From assembly GCA_014323865.1 (NCBI GenBank), contig JACONG010000016.1, positions 19,685-83,684 on the forward strand: DNA of 64,000 bases, read 5' to 3'. This stretch comes from Rhodospirillales bacterium (lineage in GTDB: Bacteria; Pseudomonadota; Alphaproteobacteria; SP197). Below, piece after piece: positions 62,587 to 64,000 of the stretch; within the stretch, counting starts at the first letter, position 1; each line of letters begins with the position of its first letter. The notes beneath the pieces were generated by a model. The model worked only from the letters and a program-made list of their open reading frames with translations, was not told the origin of the DNA and did not search any database. Position numbers and translations under genes: made by a program.

Positions 62587-62808
62587 GGTGTGATCTCTTC
62601 TCTTCGGGCGACAGGTTGCCACACGGGGCGACAGTTAGGGAGGCCACATCCAAATCTGTTCGCGGTCAACCAAAACCTGACACATGCCGATGCTTCTGGA
62701 ACAAGAACACTCATGATTCAGTTGCGCCGCCTCTCGCACCAAACCGGGTCGATCTAAACAGCAATCTCCCGTTGTTGTTACCATGATCTGAGGATTGAGA
62801 GTGCTTGA

Positions 62809-63055
62809 ATGAGATATCCCGATGGAACTGAAGCCAGATTGGGTGATCGTGTGCGATTGCCTAGTGGTGTATGCGGAATTATTGCTCTTTCTTTTAATAC
62901 AGATAAATAATCTTCAGATTTTTCCCAAGGAAGACTGGAGTTACCTGGCGAGATGTGTAATGATAAAGACGAATCAAGGGGTTCTCATATGCTATGAAGA
63001 CCCAAATGGAATCGAGGCCCCGGCGCGGCAGCCCTTCGGGCCTGTGCCGGGGTAA
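62809..63055 (+). pseudogene. Small conserved protein (Imm-like/KOW-like leader), nonsense plus frameshift
   Basis: The N-terminal part (Met-Arg-Tyr-Pro-Asp-Gly-Thr-Glu-Ala-Arg-Leu-Gly-Asp-Arg-Val) resembles a small family beginning Tyr-Pro-Asp-Gly. It runs to a TAA at 62908 where Tyr is expected, and after an extra T in a T5 run the next frame continues (Phe-Pro-Lys-Glu-Asp-Trp-Ser-Tyr-Leu, Gly-Val-Leu-Ile-Cys-Tyr-Glu-Asp). AT-rich segment, likely transferred. Family memory is vague; the two-frame continuity is the firm part. Confidence 0.6.
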
Positions 63056-63067
63056 CAGCTTTTGTCA

Positions 63068-63733
63068 CTACTGCCGCGTCGCTTCGTTCTCGTCGCCTTC
63101 GCCACTCATTTGAAGGAGCGCAAGCAACGTCCGGGCGCGGGCGACAAAATCGATCGCTTCGAGCAGCGCCTGTTTTTCCGAGGGCTGGAAGGGGCATACC
63201 ATGGAAAGTGCGGTGACGAGGCTTTCGTCGTCGGCCTTTTCGATGGCATCCCAGTTGGCGTCGATCTGCTTGCGGCTGAAGAAAGCCTTGAGTTGTGTGA
63301 TCAGCGTATCACGCTCGATAACGCCGGTGCCGCCGTGGGCCCTCAGGTCGTCGCCGAAATCGGAGAAGTCAGCCTGGACGATCCGGTAGCCGCCGCCGAT
63401 CGTCGGCAGTTCCCGCTCGAGCCGGAAGCGCGCGACACCAGTGAGCATGACGAGATACCGGCCGTCGTCGGTCTCGGTCATCTGCGTGATGCGGCCTGCG
63501 CAGCCGATCGAGAAGCAGTGCGCGGTGCCAACATCAGCCGACTCTTCATCGGGCTGGATCATGCCGATCAGGCGCTCGCCCTTGAGCGCGTCCTCGATCA
63601 TCGCGACGTAACGCGGCTCGAAGATGTTGAGCGGGAGGGTGCCGCGCGGCAGCAGCAGGGAGCCGGGAAGCGGGAAGATCGGCAGCGTCTGCGGTAGTTC
63701 ATCAACTGCCCTGTAGTAGGGAATGCCCGTCAT
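63068..63733 (-). CDS. LON peptidase substrate-binding domain protein (LonN)
   Basis: A 221-residue stand-alone LON_substr_bdg domain: Leu-Pro-Ile-Phe-Pro-Leu-Pro-Gly-Ser-Leu-Leu-Leu-Pro-Arg-Gly, Leu-Asn-Ile-Phe-Glu-Pro-Arg-Tyr, Ile-Gly-Cys-Ala-Gly-Arg-Ile, and Phe-Arg-Leu-Glu-Arg-Glu. Bacterial stand-alone members lack the Lon ATPase and protease; function is unsettled. In alphaproteobacteria it commonly lies between cnoX and the Trm112-like gene, the order seen here. The ATG at 63733 follows GGAGGGA... on the minus strand only weakly; an upstream in-frame extension covers noncoding DNA. Confidence 0.9.
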   Translation of the reverse strand: MTGIPYYRAVDELPQTLPIFPLPGSLLLPRGTLPLNIFEPRYVAMIEDALKGERLIGMIQPDEESADVGTAHCFSIGCAGRITQMTETDDGRYLVMLTGVARFRLERELPTIGGGYRIVQADFSDFGDDLRAHGGTGVIERDTLITQLKAFFSRKQIDANWDAIEKADDESLVTALSMVCPFQPSEKQALLEAIDFVARARTLLALLQMSGEGDENEATRQ

Positions 63734-63813
63734 GGAGGGATCTGTCCTTACGCCAGTTGCTGCGGGCGGCCCGCAGGGGCGACGGTGCACGGAGGTGCGC
63801 CCGCTGTGTATAC

Positions 63814-63862
63814 GGCGAAAGCCAAACGAGCGGATGCGAGCACCCGGCGCTTTAGGGCAAAA
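63814..63862 (-). repeat. Dispersed 48-bp repeat, copy 2 (3' of cnoX)
   Basis: This matches the element at 19135-19182, including GCGAA-GCCAA, CGGA and the GAGCACCCGGCG core. It lies 8 nt past the cnoX stop on the minus strand, the same position relative to a stop as copy 1. Confidence 0.6.
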
Positions 63863-63870
63863 AAGGCCAA

Positions 63871-64000
63871 CTAGCTGAACCAGGCGGCACTGAGCTTGCG
63901 CCGCCCGTCCACGGTGGCCTCGTCGGTCGGTCCCCAAGCTTCGAAGAACTTCAGCAGTTCGCTGCGTGCGATTTCCTCGTTCCAGTCGCGCTTGATCTCG
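63871..64000 (-). CDS. cnoX: CnoX/thioredoxin-TPR co-chaperone, C-terminal end (runs off window)
   Basis: The last 42 codons are visible: Glu-Ile-Lys-Arg-Asp-Trp-Asn-Glu-Glu-Ile-Ala-Arg, Phe-Phe-Glu-Ala-Trp-Gly-Pro, then Gly-Arg-Arg-Lys-Leu-Ser and a stop. This is the conserved C-terminus of YbbN/CnoX holdases, in the expected position upstream of lonN. The rest is beyond the window edge. Confidence 0.8.
   Translation of the reverse strand, partial: EIKRDWNEEIARSELLKFFEAWGPTDEATVDGRRKLSAAWFS

Noticed and set aside
1-64000. tRNA or rRNA genes
   Set aside because: I saw no stretch with the T-loop GGTTCGAATCC-type motif in cloverleaf context or rRNA signatures, but a computed scan would be needed to exclude a tRNA.

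Overview
The window is GC-rich chromosomal DNA from an alphaproteobacterium. Evidence: the canonical rimP-nusA-ylxR-infB-rbfA-truB-rpsO-pnp cluster, an Irr-type Fur regulator next to a rubrerythrin / Fe-S protein / DUF3501 operon, a CobN-type cobalamin pathway under a cobalamin riboswitch, MmcB, and a CnoX-LonN-Trm112-DUF971 block. I cannot name the genus; a Rhodospirillales-like organism is a guess.

Layout. 1-1325: the 5' end of a secreted protein, then a cold-shock-domain protein and an XRE-cupin regulator. 1.5-11.1 kb: the translation/RNA cluster, behind a probable attenuator and closed by a hairpin after pnp. 11.1-12.5 kb: a nitronate-monooxygenase-like enzyme. 13.3-16.5 kb: the Irr/rubrerythrin/Fe-S/DUF3501 iron module with two candidate ICE-like boxes. 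16.6-29 kb: a TPR protein, ribokinase, type III glutamine synthetase, heparinase II/III-like protein, Rpe, RsmB, HtpX and two SDRs. 29-36 kb: an accessory region dominated by broken genes, plus an AraC regulator, an MFS transporter, a thioesterase and a coiled-coil membrane protein split at a G7 tract. 36.1-56.5 kb: cobalamin biosynthesis in four groups, interrupted by a low-GC island with an MT-A70 adenine methyltransferase and a broken partner. 56.5-64 kb: MmcB, Rieske and macrodomain remnants, NudF, gamma-glutamyltransferase, a PodJL/SEL1-like protein, DUF971, Trm112-like protein, LonN and the 3' end of CnoX.

How the genes work together. The cob genes cover most of the corrin ring: CbiX, CobH, CobL, CobI, CbiG-CobJ and CobM for the macrocycle, CobN and CobW for cobalt, and CobO, CobQ, CobD, CobP, CobS, CobT and CobC for adenosylation, amidation and the lower loop. 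CobA, CobB, CobF, CobK, a precorrin-3B synthase and the two small cobaltochelatase subunits are not in the window. A riboswitch precedes cobP-cobW-cobN-cobO-SYLF-cobQ.

The most unusual signal is the kind of gene decay in the accessory regions. Housekeeping and cob genes are intact, but at least ten accessory genes carry internal deletions, often in frame and sometimes joining two unrelated genes, usually with one or two extra frameshifts or stops. Examples are a DctP with its middle missing, an SDR reduced to its first and last residues, an M20 hydrolase without its metal-site segment, a desaturase joined to a cysteine-less Rieske domain, a Rieske oxygenase joined to a macrodomain, and a restriction-enzyme-like gene without its centre. 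This suggests ongoing deletion-driven gene loss.
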